64,000 nucleotides of DNA from Pollutimonas sp036675275 (GTDB lineage: Bacteria > Pseudomonadota > Gammaproteobacteria > Burkholderiales > Burkholderiaceae_B), in contig JAKFFG010000070.1 of assembly GCA_036675275.1 (NCBI GenBank), positions 1 to 64,000 on the forward strand, in the 5' to 3' direction. Position numbers and translations under genes: made by a program. Below, in pieces: positions 16,392-24,669 of this stretch. Numbering within the stretch: the stretch's first letter is position 1; every line of letters starts with the position of its first letter. The notes under the pieces were generated by a model. It did no database searches. It had not been told where the DNA came from and worked only from the letters and a program-made list of their open reading frames with translations.

Positions 16392-16401
16392 TGATATATC
16401 A
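16392..16401. promoter_or_regulatory. Palindromic candidate operator between ghrA and transaminase
   Basis: TGATATATCA is a perfect 10 bp palindrome in the 78 bp divergent spacer, 28 bp before the transaminase ATG and 42 bp before the ghrA ATG. GntR regulators of the FadR/FCD class bind short AT-centred palindromes of this kind, and such a regulator is encoded directly downstream of the transaminase, so local control is a reasonable inference. Confidence 0.45.
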
Positions 16402-16428
16402 ACCATCCTTAACCCGTCAGGAGCCGCC

Positions 16429-17796
16429 ATGTCTTCGTTTTCGTCCGCCCAAAGCCGCGATATCAATTATCAAATGCATCCTTACACCAATGCCGTCGCC
16501 CATAAAACCATAGGGCCGCGCGTCATTGAACGCGGAGAAGGCATTTACGTCTACGATGAACAGGGCAACAAGTTTCTGGAAGCCATGGCGGGCTTGTGGA
16601 GCGTGGCGGTGGGCTTCGGTGAACCGCGCCTGGTCGATGCGGCCACCCGGCAAATGCAAAAGCTGCCCTATTACCACACGTTTACGCACAAATCCCATAC
16701 CCCGTCGATCGAGCTTGCCGAGAAACTGGTGAACTACACCGAAGGCCGCATGTCCAGAGTCTTCTTCACCAATTCGGGGTCCGAGGCCAACGACACTGTC
16801 GTGAAGATGGTGTGGTACTACAACAATGCACTGGGGCGAACCGAAAAGAAAAAAATCATTTCGCGCAAGCGCGGCTACCACGGCGTCACCGTGGCCGCCG
16901 CCAGCATGACGGGCCTGGTCGGCAATCATCGGGATTTCGATCTTCCACTGCCGCAAATGAAGCACACCAGTTGCCCCCACTTTTACCGTGAAGGGCGCCC
17001 AGGCGAATCCGAAGTCGACTTCGCGACCCGCATGGCGTCAGAACTGGAAGCACTGATTATCGAGGAAGGTCCCGAAACCGTCGCGGCTTTCATCGGCGAG
17101 CCCGTGATGGGCGCCGGCGGCGTCATCGTTCCTCCCGATACCTACTGGGAAAAAATCCAGGCCGTATGCCGCAAATATGATCTGCTGATCATTGCCGATG
17201 AAGTAATCACCGGCTTCGGTCGCCTGGGCAAGCGTTTCGGTTCCGAGGTTTTTGGAATCGAACCCGACATCATGGTGCTGTCCAAGCAGATTACATCCTC
17301 TTATCAACCGCTGGCCGCCGTGCTGCTCAACGATACCGTTGCATCGGTGATTTCCGACCATAGCGGCAAGCTCGGCAGCTTTGGCCATGGATACACCGCA
17401 AGCGGACACCCGGTTGCCACAGCCGTAGGCATAGAAAACCTGAATATCATCGAAGAACGCAAGCTGGTCGAAAACGCCGCAAGCACAGGCGCTGTTATGC
17501 AGGCAGCGCTTCGCGAGCTTGCCGGACACCCGCTCGTTGGCGAAGTGCGCGGAATAGGCCTGATTGCCGCCGTGGAGCTCGTGGCCGACAAAGAAAGCCG
17601 CCGTCCGTTCGACCCGCTGGGCAAGGCCGGAACAGCTGTTTACGAACGTGCCCATCAGAACGGCCTCATTGTGCGCGCCATTCAGGACACCATTGCATTT
17701 TGCCCGCCGCTCATCATTACTCCCGGGCAAGTCACCGATATGGTGGCCAGGTTCGCCAAAACGCTCGATGAAGTCCAGACGACCCTCTCGGCCTGA
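16429..17796 (+). CDS. Class III (omega) aminotransferase
   Basis: A 455-residue PLP-dependent enzyme that moves the amino group of an omega- or beta-amino compound to pyruvate or another 2-oxoacid. The PLP-phosphate site TNSGSEANDT is at about residues 117-126, RGYHGVT follows, LLIIADEVITGFGR gives the Asp that contacts the pyridine nitrogen, and Lys286 in LSKQITSSYQP is the Schiff-base lysine. The N-terminal HPYTN segment is typical of the putrescine/beta-alanine:pyruvate group. CAGGAG precedes ATG 16429. It is followed after four bases by the GntR gene. Specific amine donor unknown. Confidence 0.92.
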   Translation: MSSFSSAQSRDINYQMHPYTNAVAHKTIGPRVIERGEGIYVYDEQGNKFLEAMAGLWSVAVGFGEPRLVDAATRQMQKLPYYHTFTHKSHTPSIELAEKLVNYTEGRMSRVFFTNSGSEANDTVVKMVWYYNNALGRTEKKKIISRKRGYHGVTVAAASMTGLVGNHRDFDLPLPQMKHTSCPHFYREGRPGESEVDFATRMASELEALIIEEGPETVAAFIGEPVMGAGGVIVPPDTYWEKIQAVCRKYDLLIIADEVITGFGRLGKRFGSEVFGIEPDIMVLSKQITSSYQPLAAVLLNDTVASVISDHSGKLGSFGHGYTASGHPVATAVGIENLNIIEERKLVENAASTGAVMQAALRELAGHPLVGEVRGIGLIAAVELVADKESRRPFDPLGKAGTAVYERAHQNGLIVRAIQDTIAFCPPLIITPGQVTDMVARFAKTLDEVQTTLSA

Positions 17797-17800
17797 CGGC

Positions 17801-18481
17801 GTGCCTGCAGCGCCCCGCCAAAACCAGTTTGAAAATCTGGCTGCACCCGCCCTGCTCCAGGAGCAGGTGTATCGCCAGATCACCGAAAAGTTGATTACCG
17901 GGGAATTGCGCCCCGGTGATCAACTGGTTCTGCGCCAATTATCGGCGGCCATGGGAACAAGCCCTATGCCTGTGCGCGACGCGCTCCAGCGCCTTGCCGC
18001 ATTGGGCGTGCTGGTGGGCAAGCGCACGCTTTCTGTGCCGACGCTCTCGCCCCCGGAACTTGCCGACATCCGCGACATCCGCCTAACACTCGAAGGACTG
18101 GCCGTGGTGCGCGCGGTGCAGCAGGCCGACAGCGAAGGCCTAACAGTGCTTTCCGGCCATTATCAGCATATGGAAACCGCGGCGCGAAACAACGACCTGC
18201 ACCACTTCCTCAGGGCCAACGCGCATTTTCATTTGCATATTGTCCGCATGGCGAATTCACCAGTATTGGCGGGCATTATCGAACCATTATGGTTGCGGCT
18301 GGGGCCCGCCATCAAGCTGAGCGATCAAGAACAACGCCAGCTGCATCTGACCTTGCCGGTCCATCGCAGGATACTGGACGCTTTTATTGCACGCGACGTG
18401 CATGCCGCCCAGCAAGCACTGCGCGAAGACATCCTGGACAGCTTTGGTTCCTTGCCCGCTAGTGCCGCAGCCGCTGAATAG
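17801..18481 (+). CDS. GntR family transcriptional regulator, FadR/FCD subfamily
   Basis: A 226-residue DNA-binding regulator. An N-terminal winged helix (LQEQVYRQITEKLITGELRP then QLSAAMGTSPMPVRDALQRL) is followed by an all-helical FCD effector domain with the His/Asp metal-site pattern DIRLTLEGLAV, NAHFHLHIVRMA and LPVHRRILDAF. The start is GTG 17801, the only in-frame start candidate after the transaminase stop; the upstream open frame is a shadow. It is probably an autoregulated repressor of the transaminase and perhaps ghrA, through the palindrome at 16392-16401. Confidence 0.88.
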   Translation: MPAAPRQNQFENLAAPALLQEQVYRQITEKLITGELRPGDQLVLRQLSAAMGTSPMPVRDALQRLAALGVLVGKRTLSVPTLSPPELADIRDIRLTLEGLAVVRAVQQADSEGLTVLSGHYQHMETAARNNDLHHFLRANAHFHLHIVRMANSPVLAGIIEPLWLRLGPAIKLSDQEQRQLHLTLPVHRRILDAFIARDVHAAQQALREDILDSFGSLPASAAAAE

Positions 18482-18547
18482 GCATGCGATTTGCTGTGTC
18501 CACGCACTGTGGACTGCAGCCATTTTTGGAGCTACTCGGGAATCTGG

Positions 18548-19489
18548 ATGAAATACGTTGACTACTATAAGGTGCTTGGCGTGGATCGTGATGCTACGCT
18601 AGCCGATATAAAGAAGGCCTATCGCAAGCTTGCCCACAAATATCATCCCGATATGGCGAAAGGCGCGGCAAACGAAGAAAAGTTCAAGGACATTTCGGTC
18701 GCCTACTCCACGCTCAAGGATCCGGAAAAGCGCGCCGCCTACGATGAACTGGGCAGCCACCGTCCTGGCGAAGACTTTGTCCCGCCTCATCAATGGCAGG
18801 AACATTTCCAGGAAGGTGCCAGCGACTTTGCGGACGTGGACCTGGCCGACATATTGGCGGCTTTTGCCGCCGCCCAACATGCCGAAGGCCGCGGTCGCGC
18901 CCAGCCACCTTTGCGCGGGCCCGACTACGAGGTGCCCGTCTCCGTCACCCTGGAGCAGATCTACAATGGCTCCGAGACGGAAATCAGCGTGTCGGTTCCC
19001 GAATATGATGCCCAGGGCTTGTTGCGCCATATTCCCAAGACATTCCGCGTCCGGATTCCCAAGGGGGCTGCCGACGGTCAACGGCTGCGTCTGCCCGAAA
19101 AAGGCGGCAAGGGCATGCGCGGCGGCCAAGCCGGAGACCTCTATATCGTCATGAACATACAGCCTCACAAGCTCTATCGCGTCAGCGGCGACGACCTGTA
19201 TATCGATTTGCCTCTGGCACCCTGGGAGGCCGCGCTGGGTGCGACCGTAGAAGTGCCAACCTTGGGCGGGCCGGTGGAAATGACTATACCTCCCGGCACC
19301 ACGTCGGGCCGCAAGCTGCGCCTGGGCAAGCGCGGCCTTCCCACCGCCGCCGGCACGCAGGGCGATCAATATGTTGTTGTGCGCATCGATATCCCCAAAA
19401 CCCTGACCCCACAGGAACGCGAGCTCTTTTCGCAGCTCGCCGGCGCCTCGGCCTTCAAGCCACGGGCGCAGATGAATGCAGGAGGCTGA
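18548..19489 (+). CDS. cbpA: DnaJ-class co-chaperone CbpA (curved DNA-binding protein)
   Basis: A 313-residue class II J-domain protein. The J domain occupies residues 1-70 with HPD in KYHPDMAKG, and it is followed by a flexible part with a short run of Ala and two C-terminal beta-sandwich domains (PEYDAQGLLRHIPKTFRVRI, DGQRLRLPEKGGKG, DLYIDLPLAPWEAALGATV). There is no zinc-finger domain, separating it from DnaJ. It stimulates DnaK and can bind DNA in E. coli. ATG 18548 starts the J domain; the open frame to 18491 is an extension. cbpM lies two bases downstream, the standard pairing. Confidence 0.95.
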   Translation: MKYVDYYKVLGVDRDATLADIKKAYRKLAHKYHPDMAKGAANEEKFKDISVAYSTLKDPEKRAAYDELGSHRPGEDFVPPHQWQEHFQEGASDFADVDLADILAAFAAAQHAEGRGRAQPPLRGPDYEVPVSVTLEQIYNGSETEISVSVPEYDAQGLLRHIPKTFRVRIPKGAADGQRLRLPEKGGKGMRGGQAGDLYIVMNIQPHKLYRVSGDDLYIDLPLAPWEAALGATVEVPTLGGPVEMTIPPGTTSGRKLRLGKRGLPTAAGTQGDQYVVVRIDIPKTLTPQERELFSQLAGASAFKPRAQMNAGG

Positions 19490-19491
19490 CC

Positions 19492-19812
19492 ATGACCGTT
19501 CAAATAACCGAGAGTGTATGGCTGAACGCGTCCGACATTTGCTCTCTCGACCATCTTGTGCAAGTATCGGGGCTTAGCAATGATGTACTGTTGAATCTTG
19601 TCGAGGCGGGCATACTCGAACCTGCAAACAAAGATCCCGACAATTATTTTTTCCCCGCCAGTTGCATAGTGGTTGCCCGCAAGGCACGCCGTTTGCGCGA
19701 CGATTTCGAACTCGACGCCGAAGGCCTTGCCGTCGCGATCAATTTGCTGCGCCGCATCGACAAACTCGAAACCCAACTACAAGCGCTGCAGGCGCGCCTC
19801 ACCCAGATATAG
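19492..19812 (+). CDS. cbpM: Chaperone modulator CbpM
   Basis: A 106-residue partner that binds the J domain of CbpA and blocks its activity. It has the MerR-like fold pattern, with VWLNASDICSLDHLVQVSGL at the start, ILEPANKD, and a C-terminal helix (AVAINLLRRIDKLETQLQAL) that could form a coiled coil. A GGAGG site within the end of cbpA precedes ATG 19492. The two-base gap to cbpA implies co-expression, which is the common arrangement for this toxin-like inhibitor and chaperone pair. Confidence 0.92.
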   Translation: MTVQITESVWLNASDICSLDHLVQVSGLSNDVLLNLVEAGILEPANKDPDNYFFPASCIVVARKARRLRDDFELDAEGLAVAINLLRRIDKLETQLQALQARLTQI

Positions 19813-19877
19813 TCCGACCGCAGCCCGTTTCTGTCCGTTTCGCCGCAGACGTATTCCCACCGCTACCGGAGTCAAAC

Positions 19878-20426
19878 ATGAGCCAATTCCAGATCGCAGT
19901 TATCGTAGGAAGTCTTCGCCAGGAGTCCTTCAATCGCAAGCTTGCCGATGGGCTGGCGAAATTGGGCCCCCAGGACTTCTCTTTCAAACAACTCCAGATC
20001 GGCGACCTGCCTCTTTACAATCAAGATGACGACGACAATCAGGCACCCGCCGTGCAACGCCTTAAACGCGAAATTTCGGCATCGCAAGGCCTGCTGTTCG
20101 TAACGCCTGAATACAACCGGTCGATACCCGGGGTGCTGAAGAATGCCATCGATAATGCCTCGCGCCCTTATGGCCAAAGCGCATGGGCGGGCAAACCGGC
20201 AGGCGTCATTGGAGCGTCGATCGGGGCGGTAGGCACAGCCTTGGCGCAACAGCATTTGCGCAATATTCTTGCTTACCTGGACGTTCCTACTCTCGGTCAG
20301 CCCGAAGCCTTCATCCATGCCAAAGACGGGCTGTTCGACCAGGACGGAAGCATCGGCGCCGCCAGCAAAGATTTCCTGCAAGGATGGATGGACCAATACG
20401 TGGCATGGGTCAAGAGGCACGCCTGA
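19878..20426 (+). CDS. NADPH-dependent FMN reductase (chromate/quinone reductase type)
   Basis: A 182-residue flavodoxin-like reductase. The FMN phosphate loop is GSLRQESFNRKLA near residue 10 and the second flavin motif is TPEYNRSIPGVLKNAIDNAS near residue 75, both diagnostic. Relatives (YieF/ChrR/SsuE-like) reduce quinones, azo dyes, chromate or free flavin with NAD(P)H. ATG 19878 (MSQFQIAVIVGS) is chosen; the longer frame from 19662 is a shadow of cbpM. It follows cbpM by 65 bp and may be in the same transcript. Physiological substrate unknown. Confidence 0.9.
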   Translation: MSQFQIAVIVGSLRQESFNRKLADGLAKLGPQDFSFKQLQIGDLPLYNQDDDDNQAPAVQRLKREISASQGLLFVTPEYNRSIPGVLKNAIDNASRPYGQSAWAGKPAGVIGASIGAVGTALAQQHLRNILAYLDVPTLGQPEAFIHAKDGLFDQDGSIGAASKDFLQGWMDQYVAWVKRHA

Positions 20427-20458
20427 GCGAGCAGGCGGCCGGCAACCGGCCGGCCCGA

Positions 20459-20788
20459 TCAGATCTGTTCAAAACGGTCGAAATAGCGCTCTGTAGTTTC
20501 CTCATGGCTGCTCACCTCCTGGACCCGAGCCGCCGGCGGCCCCATGTGCAGCCATGAAAGCATGCGGTCAACCTGGTCGTGAGGCCCTTGAAGCAGCGCC
20601 TCGACAGAGCCGTCGTCGGCGTTGCGTACCCAGCCTGTGATGCCCAGCATATGGGCATGGCGCACGGTCGCAATTCGAAAGCCCACCCCCTGTACGCGTC
20701 CGGTGATGCGTACCGCCAGGGTTTCGACCTGATTGTCGCGATGAAGCTTTTTCATGGTAATCCGTGCATTCCTTTTACTATCGCTCAT
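20459..20788 (-). CDS. acyP: Acylphosphatase
   Basis: A 109-residue protein whose core matches acylphosphatase, which hydrolyses carboxyl-phosphate bonds such as 1,3-bisphosphoglycerate or acetyl phosphate. The phosphate-binding loop GRVQGVGFRIATVRHA contains the catalytic Arg, and GWVRNADDGSVEALLQG contains the catalytic Asn. Its ATG at 20788 overlaps the stop of the GH15 gene (ATGA), showing translational coupling and deciding the start; an ATG at 20755 is an alternative that would match the usual shorter N-terminus. Confidence 0.9.
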   Translation of the reverse strand: MSDSKRNARITMKKLHRDNQVETLAVRITGRVQGVGFRIATVRHAHMLGITGWVRNADDGSVEALLQGPHDQVDRMLSWLHMGPPAARVQEVSSHEETTERYFDRFEQI

Positions 20789-22638
20789 TTCACCGACACG
20801 TCGCCGGAGTCGGTATCCAGCATCGCGGCTTGCTCAGCAGGCTCCTGATGGGCCCGTTTGGCGGCAGGCGCGCGGGCGCGGTGCAGATTGAGCGCGGTAT
20901 TGATAATTCCCACGTGACTGAAGGCCTGCGGAAAATTTCCGAGCATGCGGCGTTCGTGAGGATCGTATTGTTCCGCCAGCAAACCAACATCGTTGCATAA
21001 ACCGGCAAGGCGATTGAACAAAGCCCGGGCATCGTCATCGCGGCCGAGCAGAACATAGACGTCGGCAAGCCAGAATGAACAAACCAGGAAAGTACCTTCT
21101 CCCGGCGGCAGGCCGTCCACGCCGGCCTCGCTATCGTAACGCAGCAGCAAGCCATCCTTCATCAGCCGCTTCTCGATGGCAGCCACTGTACCAAGAACGC
21201 GCGGGTCATCGGGAGGCAGAAAGCCAGTAAGAGCAATATGCAGGAGGCTGGCATCCAGAGAAGTGGCCCCGTAATGCTGTACGAAACTTCCAAGCACGGG
21301 ATCATAGGCCTTGCTGCATACTTCGGCGTGGATCTCGTCGGCGATGCGCCGGCAATTCGCGGCAAACTCTTTTCCGTTCTTGAGGGCGCCGGCGACCATG
21401 GAAATGCGGTCGAAAGCCACCCACGCCATGACTTTGGAATGAGTGAAATGCTGCTTCTGCGCCCTGATTTCCCATATGCCTTCGTCGGGATTGCGCCACG
21501 CCTGCTCCAGGAAGGGCACAATGACCTCCGCAATGGCTTCGATGCGGGAGTGCCGGGGCAGATGCCCTTCTATGGCCTGCGCCATGGCATCCGCCACTTC
21601 ACCGAACACATCCAGCTGGGTTTGCGTGGCGGCGGCATTGCCTATGCGCACAGGCTGTGAGTTTTCGTAGCCGCTAAGCCAGGGCAGCTCGTATTCGGGC
21701 AGGTGCCGCTCGCCGGCCAGCCCGTACATGATCTGCATCTGGTCCGGATTCCCCGCGACAGAGCGCGTCAACCAGTCGCGCCAGGCACGGGCCTCTTCGA
21801 AATAGCCCAGGCTCATGAACGCAAGTAGCGTCATGGTTGCGTCGCGCAGCCAGCAGTAACGGTAGTCCCAGTTGCGCTGACCGCCAAGCTTCTCGGGCAG
21901 GGACGTCGTGGCCGCCGCGACGATACCTCCGGTCGGCAAATAAGTAAGGGCCTTGAGCGTCAGCAACGATCTTTTGACCAGGGCGGTATGCGGTCCGACG
22001 TCTGGGCAACGGCTGGAAAACTCCTGCCAGAAATATTCAGTCTGGGCCAAGGCGGCCTTGACATCGAAGGGATCGGACAAGCGCTCATGTGATGCTTGAT
22101 GCACTAACGTGAATACTTCGCGCTCTCCCTCGGTAACGCTAAAACTGCCTGCTGTTTCATGGCCATGTCCTTCCAGTGGCACATCGCAACGCAGCACCAG
22201 CAAGTCGGGTCCGGCCACTGCTGTGTGGGTACGAGCGTCGGGGCTTTCCACCCATGGCACAGTACGTCCGTAGTCGAACCGGATAAGCAGGTTCATGTCG
22301 AAGCGCACCGTACCTTTGACGCCAAGCACAATGCGCACCACACTTTGCGACGACAAACTCGAAGGCATGAAATCGATGAGCGTGGCCACGCCTTCGTCGG
22401 TGGTAAACGTTGTCTCCAGTATCATCGTGCCGTCGCGATAGGCTCTTTCTGTGTGCCTGACCGGATCGGACGGTGCAATTTTCCAGCGGCCGTTATCAGG
22501 TGTACCCAGCAATGCGGCAAAACACGCCGCGGAGTCGAACCTGGGAAAACACAGCCAATCGATAGAGCCCTCGTTGGACACCAGCGCAGCTGTTCGGCAA
22601 TCGCCCAACAAGGCATAGTCTTCGATCCTGACGGTCAT
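20785..22638 (-). CDS. Glycoside hydrolase family 15 protein (glucoamylase/trehalase-like)
   Basis: A 617-residue cytoplasmic GH15 enzyme. The N-terminal RIEDYALLGDCRTAALVSNE and GSIDWLCFPRFDS are the signature of this bacterial group. The catalytic (alpha/alpha)6 barrel shows QRNWDYRYCWLRDA, the putative acid in DEGIWEIRA and the base region in RIGNAAATQTQLDVFGEV. Members cleave alpha-glucosidic bonds in maltodextrins, trehalose or related sugars; no signal peptide, so it acts inside the cell. ATG 22638 has a close GGAGG; the TTG at 22650 is possible. It is coupled to acyP and stands divergent from usp beside gnd-zwf. Confidence 0.9.
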   Translation of the reverse strand: MTVRIEDYALLGDCRTAALVSNEGSIDWLCFPRFDSAACFAALLGTPDNGRWKIAPSDPVRHTERAYRDGTMILETTFTTDEGVATLIDFMPSSLSSQSVVRIVLGVKGTVRFDMNLLIRFDYGRTVPWVESPDARTHTAVAGPDLLVLRCDVPLEGHGHETAGSFSVTEGEREVFTLVHQASHERLSDPFDVKAALAQTEYFWQEFSSRCPDVGPHTALVKRSLLTLKALTYLPTGGIVAAATTSLPEKLGGQRNWDYRYCWLRDATMTLLAFMSLGYFEEARAWRDWLTRSVAGNPDQMQIMYGLAGERHLPEYELPWLSGYENSQPVRIGNAAATQTQLDVFGEVADAMAQAIEGHLPRHSRIEAIAEVIVPFLEQAWRNPDEGIWEIRAQKQHFTHSKVMAWVAFDRISMVAGALKNGKEFAANCRRIADEIHAEVCSKAYDPVLGSFVQHYGATSLDASLLHIALTGFLPPDDPRVLGTVAAIEKRLMKDGLLLRYDSEAGVDGLPPGEGTFLVCSFWLADVYVLLGRDDDARALFNRLAGLCNDVGLLAEQYDPHERRMLGNFPQAFSHVGIINTALNLHRARAPAAKRAHQEPAEQAAMLDTDSGDVSVK

Positions 22639-22658
22639 AAACCTCCACAAAAAATTTC

Positions 22659-22670
22659 ACGTGATCACGT
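22659..22670. promoter_or_regulatory. Perfect 12 bp palindrome upstream of the GH15 gene
   Basis: ACGTGATCACGT is a perfect palindrome ending 21 bp before the GH15 ATG, in the 201 bp spacer shared with usp. Its position fits an operator for the GH15-acyP transcript. No matching regulator gene is adjacent. Confidence 0.4.
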
Positions 22671-22726
22671 TGAGCACGCCTTTACGGTGCGGCAACTGCA
22701 GCGAGAGCCAAAAAGCCCGGGCGTTC

Positions 22727-22740
22727 TTGATTTAAATCAT
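22727..22740. promoter_or_regulatory. FNR/Anr-type binding site upstream of usp
   Basis: TTGAT-TTAA-ATCAT matches the FNR/Anr consensus TTGAT-N4-ATCAA at nine of ten positions. Its centre (22733.5) is 41 bp before the start point predicted from the -10 hexamer at 22762-22767, the spacing of a class II activated promoter. It implies induction of usp when oxygen is low. Confidence 0.75.
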
Positions 22741-22761
22741 TACGCCGTTTACTCTGTCTTC

Positions 22762-22767
22762 TAATAT
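22762..22767 (+). promoter_or_regulatory. -10 element of the usp promoter
   Basis: TAATAT (followed by AAA) is a good -10 hexamer 73 bp before the usp ATG. No -35 hexamer stands 17 bp upstream; the FNR-type site occupies that position, as expected for an activator-dependent promoter. Confidence 0.6.
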
Positions 22768-22839
22768 AAAACAGCTGCCCCTGTTATGCCACCCGTGCCC
22801 GGCAGGCGATATTTGCAGGAAACTTTCCACGAGGCAACC

Positions 22840-23265
22840 ATGAGATCCATTCTTATCCCGGTAGACGGCTCCGAATCATCCAATCGTGCTGTAAAGTCCG
22901 CCATCAAGGCCGCCAACGAGTTCGGTGGCGCCAACTTGCATTTGCTGACAGTGCATCCCCCTATCGTCTCGGGCAACGTCAAGCGCTTCTTCTCGGTTGA
23001 AGCAATCGATGATTACTATCAAGACGAAGGCCGCAATGCACTGCTTTCGGCCAAGGCCCTCCTGGACGAAGCCGGGGTAAGCTACACCGAAGAAATCGCT
23101 GTCGGGCCGGTCGCACAGACCATCGCGGATGTCTCCAAGAAAAAGGGGTGCGACCTGATCATCATGGGGACACGAGGCCTGGGCGCTGTAACAGGCTTTG
23201 TGCTCGGTTCCGTTGCCACCAAGGTGCTAGGTCTGGTCGAGATTCCGGTAGCACTGGTCAAGTAA
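22840..23265 (+). CDS. Universal stress protein, UspA family
   Basis: A 141-residue single-domain Usp. The N-terminal strand MRSILIPVDGSESSNRAV carries the conserved Asp that contacts adenine, and the C-terminal GTRGLGAVTGFVLGSVA fits the ATP-binding pattern G-2x-G-9x-G(S/T), so it is of the ATP-binding type. ATG 22840 with GAGG upstream is chosen over the frame opening at 22786. The promoter has an FNR-type site, pointing to a role under low oxygen, as known for several Pseudomonas usp genes. It is convergent with zwf with three bases between the stops. Confidence 0.93.
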   Translation: MRSILIPVDGSESSNRAVKSAIKAANEFGGANLHLLTVHPPIVSGNVKRFFSVEAIDDYYQDEGRNALLSAKALLDEAGVSYTEEIAVGPVAQTIADVSKKKGCDLIIMGTRGLGAVTGFVLGSVATKVLGLVEIPVALVK

Positions 23266-23268
23266 GCA

Positions 23269-24669
23269 TCAGGCCGGATCGGCATTGTGCCAGCCGCCGT
23301 AGGCGGCAATAAGCGCATCAGCCTGCTCCGGCCCCCAGCTTCCCTGCTCATAAGGCAACGACGGATGATGGTCGGTCAGAACCGGCTCAAGTACCCTCCA
23401 CGCAGACTCAATGGCTTGCTCGCTGGTAAACAAGGCGCCCTCGCCAGCCATGGCGTCGGCCAGCAGACGCTCGTAGGGCATCTCCTCGAACGGATCAACG
23501 TCAAGCAAAAACAGTTCGCGCTGTTCGCCCACGAACTCCTTCCCTGATCGTTTGACCCGCGCAGCCAGGGCCACCGCCGAATTGGGCGAAATACGAAAAC
23601 GTATATAGTTCGCCCGCTCATTGGCTGGCTGAGAGTCTGAAAAAAGCTTTTGCGGCGGCGGTTTCAATTGCACCAGCACCTCTGCAACGTCCTCGGCCAG
23701 GCATTTGCCGGAGCGCAGAAACCAAGGCACGCCCGACCAGCGCCACGAATCAATGAATAATCGCAAAGCGCAGAATGTTTCCACATCAGACTGGGGATCG
23801 ACGTGAGGCTCCTGTCGGTAGCCCTTGTACTGTCCGCGAACCAGGTCGTCGGAGCGTACCGGTCGCAAGGCCTGGAAGACCTTGGCCTTCTCGGCCCGCA
23901 CGGCGGCATAATCCTGATATGCGGGTGGTTCCATGGCCAGCAAGGCAACAATCTGGAACAGGTGATTCTGAATGACGTCGCGCAGGCAGCCGGCGCTTTC
24001 GTAGAAGGCGCCTCGATTCTCGACGCCAAAAGTCTCGGATAGCGTTATCTGCACACTTTCGACATGGTCTCTGTTCCAGATCGGTTCCAGGAAAGAATTG
24101 GCGAAACGGAAATACAGAATGTTCATGATCGCTTCCTTGCCCAGGAAGTGATCGATCCGGAATATGGCGTCCTCCGGAAACACAGAGCACGCCACCTCGT
24201 TAAGCTGGCGCGCCGATTCCAGGTCGCGGCCAAATGGCTTTTCAACAATCACCCGTGCGCCATCGGCCAGACCCGCCGCCGCCAATCCTTTCATGACGGT
24301 AGCAAATAAGGAAGGCGGAATGGCCAGATAGTGAATAGGCCGCGCGGCGGGCCAGAGAACCTGCTTGAGCCGCTCGAACGTGGTTGGATCTTTATAGTCG
24401 CCGCTTACATACTGCACCAGTTCCAGCAGACGTTCCAGCGCCGTCGGATCGTCGATGCCGCCGGAAAGCCGGAGACTGTCTTCAATACGCTCCCGAAGCT
24501 GATCCCGGGTCAGCGGCGAAGACGCCACGCCCACGACGGGAACGGTTAACCTGCCCTTCTTCACCATGGCATACAAGGCGGGAAAGATTTTCTTTTGCGC
24601 CAGATCGCCCGTCATCCCGAACAGCACCAGGGAATCGGACGGACTATTGCGCTTTCCGGACGTAATCAT
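23269..24669 (-). CDS. zwf: Glucose-6-phosphate 1-dehydrogenase
   Basis: A 466-residue enzyme of the oxidative pentose phosphate pathway that makes 6-phosphogluconolactone and NADPH. The coenzyme fold begins LVLFGMTGDLAQKKIFPALY, the EKPFG motif is present (VIVEKPFGRDLESA), and the active-site signature is RIDHFLGKEAIMN with the catalytic His region. The ATG at 24669 overlaps the gnd stop by four bases (ATGA), so the two pentose phosphate enzymes are translationally coupled. No pgl (lactonase) gene is adjacent. Confidence 0.96.
   Translation of the reverse strand: MITSGKRNSPSDSLVLFGMTGDLAQKKIFPALYAMVKKGRLTVPVVGVASSPLTRDQLRERIEDSLRLSGGIDDPTALERLLELVQYVSGDYKDPTTFERLKQVLWPAARPIHYLAIPPSLFATVMKGLAAAGLADGARVIVEKPFGRDLESARQLNEVACSVFPEDAIFRIDHFLGKEAIMNILYFRFANSFLEPIWNRDHVESVQITLSETFGVENRGAFYESAGCLRDVIQNHLFQIVALLAMEPPAYQDYAAVRAEKAKVFQALRPVRSDDLVRGQYKGYRQEPHVDPQSDVETFCALRLFIDSWRWSGVPWFLRSGKCLAEDVAEVLVQLKPPPQKLFSDSQPANERANYIRFRISPNSAVALAARVKRSGKEFVGEQRELFLLDVDPFEEMPYERLLADAMAGEGALFTSEQAIESAWRVLEPVLTDHHPSLPYEQGSWGPEQADALIAAYGGWHNADPA

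Noticed and set aside
17564..17800. 79-residue N-terminal extension of the GntR regulator
   Set aside because: It lies within the transaminase gene in another frame and is Pro/Arg/Trp-rich; the winged helix begins after GTG 17801.
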